NCBI RefSeq assembly: GCF_015553625.1 | Contig: NZ_JADNGY010000002.1 | Location: 1 to 64,000 of the forward strand | Length of the DNA: 64,000 bases | Source: Streptococcus australis | GTDB lineage: Bacteria; Bacillota; Bacilli; Lactobacillales; Streptococcaceae | Direction: 5' to 3' | Shown here: positions 35,536 through 46,200 of the stretch, in pieces | Layout: each line of letters begins with the position of its first letter | Position numbering within the stretch: position 1 is the stretch's first letter | Position numbers and translations under genes: made by a program | The notes under the pieces: model-generated | Told to the model about the DNA's origin: nothing | Database searches by the model: none | What the model saw: only the letters and a program-made list of their open reading frames with translations

Positions 35536-35640
35536 GCCCAAACCTAGACACGAAAGTACAATACGCTTCTTTTTACATGATACGTTTTGTCCTCGGTAGG
35601 ATCTTTATGAGTCGAGCTCCCCTACTGTCTTAGGCAGTTT
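35536..35640 (-). ncRNA. Ribosomal protein L10 leader
   Basis: The minus-strand leader contains the L10-leader signature CTGCCTAAGACAG followed by CCTACCGAGG, with CTAGG-type pairing partners between them. This matches the structured rplJL leader of Firmicutes to which L10 binds. Boundaries are approximate. Confidence 0.78.
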
Positions 35641-35656
35641 TTTCAAACCGTTATTT

Positions 35657-35685
35657 AGTGTATCACATAAAAAAAAAGAATGCAA
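35657..35685 (-). promoter_or_regulatory. rplJL promoter
   Basis: TTGCAT (35680-35685) and TACACT (35657-35662), about 17 bp apart across a T-rich spacer, minus strand. It lies just upstream of the L10 leader. Confidence 0.55.
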
Positions 35686-35714
35686 GTATTTTTGCAAACT
35701 TTTTTTAAAAATAG

Positions 35715-36512
35715 TTAATCTTTATAGATAGTCTTGGTACGATTGAGCCATGCATAGGCTAAGCCCATGATCACTCCTCCACCTACCCAGTTCCCTACAA
35801 AGGTGACAGCATAATGACGAAGCACATTGAAGAACTCTAAGTGAGGCAAATCTTTCGAAATAGAGTTAAAAGTAGCTAATGAGAAAGAAGCAAAGTTTGC
35901 CGCGATGTGTTCATTGGTAAGGAAAACAAACATATAAATAGCTGACAAAGCCATCAGAACTTTCGCTGTTTCATCTTTAAAGAATAAATAGGACAAAATA
36001 GCTATATTAACAAAGATGTTGGCAATAATCCCTTCAAAGAAGACCAATTGATTAGAGCGTTGCAATTTCATCTCTACAACCGAACCAAGGAAGCCCTTTG
36101 GATTCAAATTAGCAAAAGCACTTGTCTGACTGAAGAGAAATGCGAGTAACAAGGCACCAACTAGATTAAAAAATGTGCAATAGAGTAAAATTTCTAAAGC
36201 TTTCTTCCAATCAATCTTCTTTAGATAAACACCAGCTGTCAGGTACATCATATTTGAAGTCGTTAACTCACTATTTAAGAATAGTAAATAAACCAATCCC
36301 CACGCAAAAATAAATGGGAATAAGAAACGACCAGAACCTGGCAAGAAAGTGTTGAGAAGATCTGCCCCCACAATCCCTACAGCAGTACTCATTGTCAAAA
36401 ACGCACCCGCGAACATAGAGCGAACCGCATAACGAGCTTTAGATGCCGTATACAATTCTTCCTTCTTCTGACATGCTGCTTCTACCTTAAGAACAAAATT
36501 TGATTCTCCCAT
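35715..36512 (-). CDS. Formate/nitrite transporter family channel
   Basis: A 265-residue FNT protein with six membrane helices and the central LTTSNMMYLTAGVYLKKIDW loop. A pore histidine is expected in this family; the segment FLTNEHIAANFASF matches that position. FNT pentamers move formate, nitrite, hydrosulfide or lactate. In a mixed-acid fermenting streptococcus, formate export is likeliest. The ATG at 36512 has AAGGAG 7 nt upstream; the earlier ATG sits inside the promoter -10. A perfect inverted repeat covers the -35. Confidence 0.9.
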   Translation of the reverse strand: MGESNFVLKVEAACQKKEELYTASKARYAVRSMFAGAFLTMSTAVGIVGADLLNTFLPGSGRFLFPFIFAWGLVYLLFLNSELTTSNMMYLTAGVYLKKIDWKKALEILLYCTFFNLVGALLLAFLFSQTSAFANLNPKGFLGSVVEMKLQRSNQLVFFEGIIANIFVNIAILSYLFFKDETAKVLMALSAIYMFVFLTNEHIAANFASFSLATFNSISKDLPHLEFFNVLRHYAVTFVGNWVGGGVIMGLAYAWLNRTKTIYKD

Positions 36513-36549
36513 CTGAATCTCCTTATATATTGAATTTGTGAACTTCTTC

Positions 36550-36590
36550 ATTATATCATAGAATAGACTTTCTGAAAAGGTTTTCAGAAA
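36550..36590 (-). promoter_or_regulatory. FNT promoter with 22-bp inverted repeat (CodY-like)
   Basis: TATAAT with TGA upstream (36550-36555) and a weak -35 TTTTCA (36573-36578). TTTCTGAAAA and TTTTCAGAAA (36569-36590) form a perfect 10-bp inverted repeat with a 2-bp centre, overlapping the -35. Each arm with its flanks resembles the CodY box; the upstream one matches about 13 of 15 positions. Confidence 0.65.
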
Positions 36591-36654
36591 AATTTAAAGT
36601 AAAAATCCTGAGTCCCACAAGAAAAATAAATAAATCGATTTAAAACGATAAAAT

Positions 36655-36682
36655 AAAAAAACAGACTTTGAGAGTCTGTTTG
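36655..36682 (-). terminator. Terminator of the muramidase gene
   Basis: Minus strand AAACAGACT pairs with AGTCTGTTT around a short loop, followed by seven T's. Confidence 0.88.
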
Positions 36683-36703
36683 AAATTCAATTTAAATCAT
36701 ATC

Positions 36704-37402
36704 TTACAAGAAACGATTCGCCCAAGCGATATCCAAGTTCAAGATTTCTTGAGTTGTATATTGTTGGCGATAAGGGTTGTAGACAGTACCTTCATAGCCA
36801 CCATACACACTAGGTGAATCATACTGAGTAAGGTTGTAAGTTTCAATGATATGGTTCAATTTTGCATAGTAACTAGTGTCAGTAGCATAGATACCAGTTA
36901 AAGCAGCTGTTGCATCCTGATAGCTTGTTGTATTGCTCTTCCAAGCTCCTGCAAAATGACCTTGTTTCAAAACCGCAACGTAGTCTTGCAATGATTCATA
37001 GTAGCTAGGGTATGAACGGAAAGCATCATTGATGGTATAGGCATTTCCAGCACCGTCATCTTCCCAAGTTTGCATCACTGCAGATTGACCAGCATAGCTC
37101 CCTTTAATACCAAAAAGGTTATAGTGTGGATACGATGACAAACCAGATTGACCTGAACCACTTTCTAAAATGGCTTGAGCAATCATAACAGATGCATACA
37201 GATCATTTTCTTGACCAAGTTGGCGAGCAGATTCACCGATTTGTGAGATGAAGGCTTCTGTCGGATCTGCATATTGAGAATATGCTTCATCATTTGCTCC
37301 AACGTTTCCTACGTGCTCACTCATGGCTGCTGCTACTGTTCCTGCAGCTACCAGAGCTACTAAGGATCCAATCAATTTCGATTTATTTAGTATTTTTTTC
37401 AA
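36704..37402 (-). CDS. Secreted glucosaminidase/muramidase (GH73)
   Basis: A 232-residue exoenzyme with a signal peptide (cleavage near residue 36) and a mannosyl-glycoprotein endo-beta-N-acetylglucosaminidase-like domain. The catalytic Glu is in AQAILESGSGQSGLS, followed by the family HYNLFGIKGSY motif. It hydrolyses the peptidoglycan glycan chain, so it may act in cell separation. No cell-wall binding repeats are present, so attachment must be by other means. A WalR-type direct repeat (37483-37499) upstream of the promoter suggests control by WalRK (VicRK). Confidence 0.92.
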   Translation of the reverse strand: MKKILNKSKLIGSLVALVAAGTVAAAMSEHVGNVGANDEAYSQYADPTEAFISQIGESARQLGQENDLYASVMIAQAILESGSGQSGLSSYPHYNLFGIKGSYAGQSAVMQTWEDDGAGNAYTINDAFRSYPSYYESLQDYVAVLKQGHFAGAWKSNTTSYQDATAALTGIYATDTSYYAKLNHIIETYNLTQYDSPSVYGGYEGTVYNPYRQQYTTQEILNLDIAWANRFL

Positions 37403-37444
37403 TGTGATAATCTCCTAATGTTTTAATGAAAACTCTTTAAGATG

Positions 37445-37499
37445 ATTATAGCACAGAAAAGCATTAAATTGTTGAGTTCAATATTACGTTTTAATTACA
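37445..37499 (-). promoter_or_regulatory. Muramidase promoter with WalR-like box
   Basis: An extended -10 (TGC-TATAAT, 37445-37450) has no good -35, as expected for an activator-dependent promoter. Upstream, TGTAAT-N5-CGTAAT (37483-37499) matches the WalR motif TGTWAH-N5-TGTWAH apart from one base. Confidence 0.5.
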
Positions 37500-37548
37500 A
37501 TATCGAGATAAATCAAACAAATAAATAACAGATCAGTAATAATACGAT

Positions 37549-38145
37549 TTATTCCGAGAAACTAAAGTTAAAAATTACATCCCAAGCTTCTTCTACTCCA
37601 GTTTTATTGACCGATGAAAAGATGATAAAGGTATCTGTTTTATCAAAATCCAATTTCTTCTTGATCATGGATTCATGCTTGTTCCATTTTCCTCTTGGAA
37701 TTTTGTCGGCTTTCGTCGCAACCAAGATAACAGGGATCTCGTAATATTTTAAAAACTCGTACATCTGGACATCATCTGCTGAGGGTTCATGACGAAGATC
37801 TACCAAGCTGACAACCGCTCTTAAATTTTCTCTCGTTGTCAGATATTCTTCAATCATCTTGCCCCATTTCTCGCGTTCTTTTTTGGAGACACGGGCATAC
37901 CCATAGCCGGGTACATCGACAAAACGAAGTTTGTCATCGATATTGAAAAAGTTTAACAACTGTGTTTTTCCTGGTTTTCCAGATGTACGGGCCAAGTTCT
38001 TGCGATTTAGCATGGTATTTATAAAAGAAGACTTGCCGACATTTGATCGACCGGCAAGTGCAACTTCTGGGATATCATCTTGAGGATAATGGCTTTTATT
38101 AGCAGCACTCAAGAGGATATCCGCATTATGAGTATTTACTTTCAT
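37549..38145 (-). CDS. engB: Ribosome biogenesis GTPase YsxC/EngB
   Basis: A 198-residue essential GTPase that helps assemble the 50S subunit. G motifs are clear: G1 [11 protein letters not shown]3 DVPGYGYA and G4 ATKADK. It lies 11 nt after clpX, the usual arrangement in streptococci and many Firmicutes. Confidence 0.97.
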   Translation of the reverse strand: MKVNTHNADILLSAANKSHYPQDDIPEVALAGRSNVGKSSFINTMLNRKNLARTSGKPGKTQLLNFFNIDDKLRFVDVPGYGYARVSKKEREKWGKMIEEYLTTRENLRAVVSLVDLRHEPSADDVQMYEFLKYYEIPVILVATKADKIPRGKWNKHESMIKKKLDFDKTDTFIIFSSVNKTGVEEAWDVIFNFSFSE

Positions 38146-38156
38146 AGAATTTCTTT

Positions 38157-39389
38157 CTAGGCAGTTTCTAAAATTGGTTTTTCAGTTCCGTTAACTGCTT
38201 CTTTGGTGATCCGAACCATTTTGACGTCTTCTTGACTTGGAACTTCAAACATCACATCCAACATAGTTTCTTCGATGATGGAGCGTAGTCCGCGAGCACC
38301 TGTCTTGCGTTCAATAGCCTTACTTGCAATTTCTTCAAGCGCTTCGTCATCAAATTCTAATTCAACATCATCAAAGGATAAGAGAGCTTGGTATTGTTTC
38401 ACCAAGGCATTTCTTGGTTCTTTCAAAATACGGACAAGATCTTCAACTGTCAGTTGCTCCAAAGCAGCAAGAACTGGAAGACGACCAATTAACTCAGGAA
38501 TGATACCGAATTTTTGGATATCTTCTGCAATGATTTCTTGCATATAAGAGCTGGATTCATCAATGGCTTTGTTGTTTTGGCCAAATCCGATAATCTTTTC
38601 ACCTAGACGTTGCTTTACAATTTCTTCAATCCCATCAAAGGCTCCACCTACGATGAAAAGAATGTTTTTGGTGTCGACTTGGATCATCTCTTGTTGTGGA
38701 TGCTTGCGTCCTCCTTGAGGTGGCACGCTGGCAACAGTTCCCTCGATGATCTTCAAGAGGGCTTGCTGTACCCCTTCACCAGACACATCACGGGTGATAG
38801 AGACATTCTCGCTCTTCTTGGCAATCTTATCGATTTCATCAACATAGATGATGCCTCGCTCTGCACGTTCAATATTGAAGTCAGCTGCTTGCAACAGCTT
38901 AAGAAGGATGTTCTCAACGTCTTCTCCGACGTAACCAGCTTCTGTCAAGGCTGTTGCATCGGCGATAGCAAATGGTACGTTTAAGCTCTTAGCAAGCGTT
39001 TGAGCCAAGAAAGTTTTTCCGGAGCCTGTAGGACCGACCATCAAAATGTTTGATTTTTGTAGATCTACATCGTTGTCTTCTTCACGATTTTCGTGGAAGT
39101 TAATCCGTTTGTAGTGATTGTAGACAGCTACTGCTAGCGCTCGTTTAGCACGATCCTGACCGATGACATAGTGGTTAAGGATATTGAGGAGTTCGATTGG
39201 TTTTGGAACTTCTGAAAGGTCTGACAAGACTTCCTCAGCAAGTTCTTCTCGAATGATTTCTTGAGCTAACTCAACACATTCATTACAGATAAAGGCATTG
39301 TTCCCAGCGATAATCTTCTGTACTTCGTCTTGGTTTTTCCCGCAGAAGGAACAATAAACCATCATATCGTTTGATTGATTTGTAGGCAT
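38157..39389 (-). CDS. clpX: ATP-dependent Clp protease ATP-binding subunit ClpX
   Basis: A 410-residue AAA+ unfoldase that feeds substrates to ClpP. It has the N-terminal zinc-binding domain (CSFCGKNQ and CNEC), Walker A GPTGSGKT, Walker [10 protein letters not shown] and the ClpP-binding IGF loop ([10 protein letters not shown]). It lies downstream of folA and a 57-residue small gene. Confidence 0.98.
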   Translation of the reverse strand: MPTNQSNDMMVYCSFCGKNQDEVQKIIAGNNAFICNECVELAQEIIREELAEEVLSDLSEVPKPIELLNILNHYVIGQDRAKRALAVAVYNHYKRINFHENREEDNDVDLQKSNILMVGPTGSGKTFLAQTLAKSLNVPFAIADATALTEAGYVGEDVENILLKLLQAADFNIERAERGIIYVDEIDKIAKKSENVSITRDVSGEGVQQALLKIIEGTVASVPPQGGRKHPQQEMIQVDTKNILFIVGGAFDGIEEIVKQRLGEKIIGFGQNNKAIDESSSYMQEIIAEDIQKFGIIPELIGRLPVLAALEQLTVEDLVRILKEPRNALVKQYQALLSFDDVELEFDDEALEEIASKAIERKTGARGLRSIIEETMLDVMFEVPSQEDVKMVRITKEAVNGTEKPILETA

Positions 39390-39422
39390 TTTCTTCTCCC
39401 GATTCTAAAGTCTGTTTGTAAT

Positions 39423-39596
39423 TTATCTAAATAAAGTCATATAAAAGGCGTGAATAGAATTCACAAGATTAGTAAAGGCATTTAACAAGAAGAGCGTGGC
39501 TAAGCCATAGCGCTTTTTCCGAAAGGTCTGGGAAGCACATACTAGGCAAATCACGCATAAAACAGCTGTAAAAAAGCCAAAAATACTACGTTCCAT
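39423..39596 (-). CDS. 57-residue membrane protein between folA and clpX
   Basis: The product starts MERSIFGFFTAVLCVICLVC and ends SIHAFYMTLFR. It has one clear hydrophobic helix (about 5-22), then a basic loop (FRKKRYG) and a second moderately hydrophobic stretch. The ribosome site (AGGAAG) is inside the last codons of folA, and folA's stop is 3 bp from the start, so it is coupled. A small gene in the same position occurs in pneumococci, which supports its reality. No function is known to me. Confidence 0.78.
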   Translation of the reverse strand: MERSIFGFFTAVLCVICLVCASQTFRKKRYGLATLFLLNAFTNLVNSIHAFYMTLFR

Positions 39597-39599
39597 GAA

Positions 39600-40112
39600 C
39601 TAGTCTTCCTTTCTTTCAAAATGTCTAATGGTAAAGTCGTAAGGGTTTTTTTCATCTTTTTCAATTGTCCGCTCGTCTAGTAAGCGAAACTGATCCCACT
39701 GGAAGTCTTCTGGGAAGTAAGTATCACCTTCCAATTCGGCATCGATGACAGTCTGATAGAGCTCCTCTAGATAAGGCTCGAAAAGACGAATGACCTTCTC
39801 ACCACCGATAATAAAGAGCGACAAATCCTGATCCTTATACCAGTTTAAAACGTCCTCAACTGAGGTTTTTAACAAAACTTTTTCATTCTCTACATCATAT
39901 TTGTCATCTCTAGAGAGAATGATATTGGTCCGATTTGGGAGGACCCGTTTGTTTAAACCTTCGTAGGTAACTCTTCCCATGAGAATCGCATGGCCTGTAG
40001 TCGTTTGTTTAAAGTGCTGCAATTCAGCTGGTAAATGCCAAGGCATCACCTGGTCCTTGCCGATTACCCCATTCTTTGTCTGAGCCCAAATGCCAATTAC
40101 TTTCTTACTCAT
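39600..40112 (-). CDS. folA: Dihydrofolate reductase
   Basis: A 170-residue NADPH-dependent DHFR (IGIWAQTKNGVIGKDQVMPWHLPAEL active-site region, with VMPWHLP contacting folate and GRVTYEG binding NADPH). It regenerates tetrahydrofolate after thymidylate synthase, encoded 7 kb away. It is the target of trimethoprim. It is first in the folA-small gene-clpX-engB operon, with a TGATAAAAT extended -10 upstream. Confidence 0.97.
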   Translation of the reverse strand: MSKKVIGIWAQTKNGVIGKDQVMPWHLPAELQHFKQTTTGHAILMGRVTYEGLNKRVLPNRTNIILSRDDKYDVENEKVLLKTSVEDVLNWYKDQDLSLFIIGGEKVIRLFEPYLEELYQTVIDAELEGDTYFPEDFQWDQFRLLDERTIEKDEKNPYDFTIRHFERKED

Positions 40113-40214
40113 TTTTACATCCTTTACACTGATACTTCTATTTTATCAAATTTTTCAAGAAAAGACTGTTTCCAACTATTGCTTCCTTGAGCAAAACTTC
40201 TTATTTTTTCCGTC

Positions 40215-40241
40215 AAAAAAACCGCGATTTCTCGCGGTTTT
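40215..40241 (-). terminator. Terminator of the fibril protein gene
   Basis: Minus strand AAAACCGCGA pairs with TCGCGGTTTT around a small loop, followed by a T-run. Confidence 0.9.
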
Positions 40242-40261
40242 AATGAGGCAAATCCTAGATC

Positions 40262-43200
40262 TTAGTCTTCTTTTTTGCGTTTAGCAAGTCCAAATAATGA
40301 GAGACCTGTCAAAGCGCTAAGAATAGCAAGACCAGTTTTTGAACTTTCCTCTGTACCAGTTTCAGGAAGAACTGCTGTTTCATCAGATGGATTGATGAAT
40401 TTAGTTTCCTTAGTTTCTGGAACTGGTTTTGGATCTGGTGTTGGAACTGGATCCGGAGTTGGTGCCGGTGTTGGAACCGGTGTTGGAGTTGGTGTAGGAA
40501 CCGGAGTAGGTGTTGGGGTTGGAGTTGGTGTAGGAACTGGTGTTGGTGTCACCGTCTTCTTGTAGATGTGTTGAGTATTACCGTTCTCATCTACAATTGT
40601 CTTCACAAACTCGTAACCTGGAATATCTTTCTTCGGTTGCTCACCATCTTCTGTTGGATAACCAGGAATTGGATTTCCATTTTCATCTACGTGTGAAGTT
40701 GTAACTTTCTCGTAGACGTGCTCTGTATCACCGTTTGGTAATTTCTTCGTTTCAACGAAGCGGTAACCTGGAATTTCAGCTTTTGGTTGTTCACCATCAA
40801 CTGTCGGATATCCTGGGATTTCTTTGCCTTCTTTGTCAACAAACTTAGTCACAGGAAGAACAGTTGGAGTGTAAGTTGCAGAAGCTTTCGTTCCGTTTAC
40901 GTCTTCACGAACAACTGTCACTGCTGGTGCTTCACCAACAAATTCTGGTTCTGGTGTGAAGGTTACTGTTCCATCTGGTGCCACAGTGTAAGTACCAACA
41001 CCTTTAATTGTCTTAGTTGTTGAACCATCTTCAAATGTTGCTGGAACTTCATCATTCATTGGAACATTTGGATTACCAGGAGTAAAGGTTGGTTTACCTG
41101 TTTGGGTTTGTCCCTTGTTACCAATTGAAGTTACTGATTCTGCAGTTGGAGTCACAGGAGTTACTGTTGGTGTGTACTTAGCTTTCACAACAGTACCATT
41201 CTTATCTTGGCGTTGAACCACGATACCTGTTGCAGTACCAACAAATGATTTTTCTGGTACGAAGGTTACAGTTCCGTCTGGCGCAACTGTGTATGTACCT
41301 TCACCTGGAACAACCTTAGTAGTTGAACCGTCAACAAATGTTGCAGGTACATCATCATCCATTGGTACTGCAGGATTTCCTTCTGTGAAGGTTGGTTTAC
41401 CTGTTTGAGTAGCACCTTGTACATCAGTAGACGTTGCAGGTTCAGCTGTTGGTGTTACTGGTGTTACTGTTGGTGTGTAAGTTGCAGTAACTGGAGTACC
41501 GTTCTTATCAACACGTTTAACTGTTACACCTGTACCTGTTCCTGTGAATGATTTTTCTGGTACGAAAGTAACTGTTCCATCTGGTGCTACTGTGTAAGTT
41601 CCTTCACCTGGAATTGTCTTCGTAGTTGAACCATCTTCAAAGGTTGCTGGAACTTCATCATCCATTGGGATTGCAGGGTTACCAGGTGTGAAGCTTGGTG
41701 TACCTGTTTGTGTTTTACCTTGGATATCTGTAGATGTTGCAGGATCAGCAGTTGGAACAACTGGAGTAATCTTAGGAGTGTAGGTTGTTTCAGCTGGAGT
41801 GCCATTTGCATCTTTGGCTTGAACCTTAACTGGAACGACTTCACCTGAGTATGATTTATCAGTTGGTGTGAAGGTTACAACACCTGTTTCCTTATCAACT
41901 GTGAAAGTACCGATTTCTTTACCTTCTGGAGATTTAGCAACGACTGATTCAGCTGGTTGACCATTTTCATCAAGAAGAGTAATAGTATCCTTGTCGATTG
42001 GTGCTACTGGATCACCTTCTGTGAAGGTTACAGTTCCTGTTTGTACCACACCTTGAGGTGCTTCTGATTCAGCTGGTGTTGCTTCTGGTGTTACCGGTGT
42101 TACAGTTGGTGTGTATTTAGCTGTAACTGGAGTACCGTTCTTATCAACACGTTTAACAGTTACGCCTGTACCTGTTCCTATGAATGATTTTTCTGGTACG
42201 AAAGTTACTGTTCCATCTGGAGCAACAGTATAAGTTCCTTCTCCTTCAACTGTCTTAGTTGTTGAGCCATCTTCAAAGGTTGCAGGTGTATCATCATCCA
42301 TTGGGACGTTTTCATTACCTGGTGTGAAGGTTGGTTTACCAGTTTGGGTTTGACCTTGTTTGTCAGTTGAAGTTGCATCTTCTGCTGTTGGTGTTACAGG
42401 AGTTACAGTTGGAGTGTAGGTTGCAGATGCTTTTGTTCCGTTCTTATCTTCGCGGACGACTGTCACGGCTGGTGCAGTTCCTACGAATGATTTTTCTGGT
42501 ACGAAAGTAACTGTTCCATCTGCTGCTACTGTGTAAGTACCAACGCCTTCAACAGTCTTAGTTGTAGAACCGTCGTCGAATGTTGCTGGAACATCTTCGT
42601 TGATTGGTACACGACTGTCACCTGCAGTAAATTCAGGTTTACCTGTTTGTGTAGCACCTTGAATGTCTGTTGTTTCTGCTGGTGTTGCTGTTGGTGTTAC
42701 TCCTACAACTGTTGGTGTGTATGTCGCAGATGCTTTTGTTCCATTCTTATCTTCGCGGACAACTGTCACGGCTGGTGCAGTTCCTACAAAGTTTGGTTCT
42801 GGAACGAATGTTACTGTACCATCTGCTGCTACTGTGAAAGTACCAACGCCTTCAACAGTCTTAGTTGTAGAACCGTCGTCGAATGTTGCTGGAACATCTT
42901 CGTTGATTGGTACACGGCTGTCACCTGCAGTAAATTCAGGTTTACCTGTTTGTGTAGCACCTTGAATATCTGTTGTTTCAGCTGGTGTTGCAGTTGGTTT
43001 AACCGGAGTTACTGTTGGTGTGTAGGTTGCAGAAGCTTTTGTTCCGTTCTTATCTTCGCGGACAACTGTCACTGCTGGTGCAGTTCCTACGAATGATTTT
43101 TCTGGAACAAATGTTACTGTTCCATCTGGGGCTACTGTGTAAGTACCAACGCCTTCAACTGTCTTAGTTGTTGATCCATCGTCAAATGTTGCTGGAACAT

Positions 43201-46200
43201 CTTCGTTAATTGGAACAGTCTTTTCAACACCGTTAACTTCAACTGTACCACCCTTGAATTCAGGTTTACCTGTTTGAGTAGCACCTTGGATGTCTTTTGT
43301 TTCTGCTGGTGTTGCTGTTGGTGTTACTCCTACAACTGTTGGTGTGTATGTCGCAGATGCTTTTGTTCCATTCTTATCTTCACGGACAACTGTCACTGCT
43401 GGTGCAGTTCCTACAAAGTTTGGTTCTGGAACGAATGTTACTGTACCATCTGCTGCAACTGTAAATTTACCAACACCTTCTACTGTCTTAGTTGTTGAAC
43501 CATCGTCAAATGTTGCTGGAACATCTTCGTTGATTGGAACAGTCTTTTCAACACCGTTAACCTCAACTGTACCACCCTTGAATTCAGGTTTACCTGTTTG
43601 AGTTGCACCTTGGATGTCTTTTGTTTCTGCTGGTGTTGCGGTTGGTGTTACTCCTACAACTGTTGGTGTGTACTTAGCTGTAGCTGTCTTAATGTACTCC
43701 TTTTGAACCTTACCGTCTTTATTACGTCCAACTGGCGCTGACAATGTAACTTCCACACCTTTAGCTGTACCAGTAAAGCTTGGTTCTGGAGTGAAGGTTA
43801 CTTCACCTGTTGTAGGATTAATGGTGTATGTTCCTTCCCCTTCAACTGTTACAGATGGCTCATCAATCGTGCGACCTGTAGCTGGATCTACCAACTTAGC
43901 TGGGTATTCTGCACTTGGAGTGATCGCAATCTTATCACCATTTAAGTTAGTAGCAGTTGTATTAAAGGTAGGTGTTTCTTTTTGAGTTGCCCCTTGAACA
44001 TCAGTCGATGTCTTGTCAACCCCTTCGATTTCAATTGGAGTGACTGTTGGAACGTATTGGCCATCCATAGTATTCAACTGACCATTAATGTTTGGTTCTT
44101 GATCTGGGAATTTTGTTGACCAACCAGTGTCATAGCCATTGTTATCTGAACGACGGATAGAAATACCATCAGCTGTTCCTAGGAAGTTATCTTCTGGGAT
44201 AAATTCAACGTCTACGTCTTTACCATTGGCAGTAATCTTGTATTTACCTTGACCTGGGACAACATAGTAACCATCTGCATCAAGAGTCGCACGGTTACCA
44301 TCTTTATCAACGATGTATGGTTCTACTGTCTCGTCGATAACTGCCTTAGAATCACGTTCATACTTGTGTTCACCACGAGCTGTAAAGGTTACTGTAGCTG
44401 TTTGTTTAGTAGCTTGAGGAGCAGAAGTTTCCTTAAATTCCCCTTTTGGTGGGTGGGTGATTTGTGTCTTGAAGTCTTCTACTTCCCCTGAGAAAGCCAT
44501 ACCAGTTGGGTTTTCAATCTCGTTCGCTTTCTTAGCGATACGAACACGAGCACCTAACTCTTTAACGCTTGGGTCGACGTAAGTCTTGCTGTTTGCAAAG
44601 GTCAACTCAACAGTGCCATCTTGTGTGATTGTAGCGAGATTTGAGCGTTCATCCTCATCGAATTTACCATTTTGGTTAAAGTCTACCCAACCATAGATAT
44701 GTGCTTCTGAAGCTCCATCCGTATGAGCTTGAACTGACATCTTGTAGTTCCCTGGGCGTGTACGGTCCATCTTGATCATCTCATTGGTTGTCCCTTTGAG
44801 GTTATCCGGAAGCAATTGGTTAATTCCTTCATCGGCCGTAGTTGTCTTATCATCACCGAACCAGTCTTGAGTCGTGTTTTCATCCATATCAGGACTCACG
44901 TTACCAAGATACGGTTGATTTACTTTAGCTCCAGTAACACCGTCAACAGTTGCAATGGTATGAACTGCCTTACCATATGACTCAGGAGCATCCCCTTCAT
45001 CAAGTGGGAAGAATCCTAGCATTGCAGACTGTTTACCAGCTGAAGCAATATAAAGTCCCACTTCAGATGCTCCACGCGTCATTACGAGTGGAACTGTTCT
45101 ATTTCCTTCAGAAATGTTTGGTCCAAAGATACCGGTTCCTAGACCACCCGTAACTTTGTCAGGATTTCCAAAGTACTTCCATGCTACTGGTTTCTTATCT
45201 GGTCCAGCTACAGGAGAATTATCACGAAGTTGTCTTAGGTTAAGGTTATTATATTTAGGCTTAGAACCAAAAAGATTCTCTGTATCTTGTGGTTCATAAG
45301 GAACAGAGGTGGCTGGTCTAGTAGTTTTCTTCCATTCCCCAATGTGCTGCCAACCTTGTCCATTGGTAGTGAACATAACAAATTCACCAGGGTTAGCAGA
45401 CTCACCATCAGCCATAACAATAGCTGGCTTCACTTTCTTGCCACGGAAGGTTGCAGAGATTTCAAACTGAACTCCAATATTTCCACCATTCATAGCTGAA
45501 CCCATGGTAGTCATCTTGGCTTTCGTATCAACATTTTCATGTTTAATTTCAGTCCAATTATTTTGAGGATTAGCGACAACGTCGGCTTCTTCGCCATTGT
45601 TAAAAGCGTTTCGAGCCCCTGTTGAAGTAACACCCTTTACATATCCATTTTTTGCATTTGGATCATATGTTGCTTTTTCAGCTTCTGTAGCCCCTTGCTC
45701 TTCCATCCGTTTTTTATAGATTTCAGTCGCTTGGAATGGTTTCAAAGATTTAACTTTTACAGTGACCACATAACCAGGCATGATTTCCTTGGTATAGGTA
45801 GCGCCAACTTGAAGAGATAATCTTTCTTCTATATCTTTATCAGGAAATTGGTCATTTTTAGGAACCATGACTTTTTTTGCCCCTGTCCAGTTGGCTACAT
45901 CTCCAAAGTCCAACCAAGTAATCTGGCTAGTCATAGATTTGGCATCAATATCTGTTGTAAAGCCTGGTTTTTCTACTTTTGGAGTTGAAGTTGCGTCTTC
46001 AACGTCATCCCCAATCAAGCTTTCGTCATTAGCGTCTCCAACAGCACGACGAGTACGTTTACTACGTTTACCACCAGAAGTTTCTGCTGTCACAGCATTG
46101 TTTTCTGACGCTGGTGCTACGACACCAGCAGCCACTTCTTCTTTCTTATCTGTTGCAGTTGCTTCTGTTGCCTTATTGCTAGGGTTTGTTGAAGCTTCTG

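Noticed and set aside
42647..43096. Cys-rich plus-strand frames opposite the fibril repeats
   Set aside because: They recur with each DNA repeat of the fibril gene and are antisense shadows of its Thr/Pro/Val codons.
40860..44450. Periodic repeats suggestive of a CRISPR or tandem array
   Set aside because: The period is about 300 bp and follows the reading frame of a fibril protein; it is a protein repeat.
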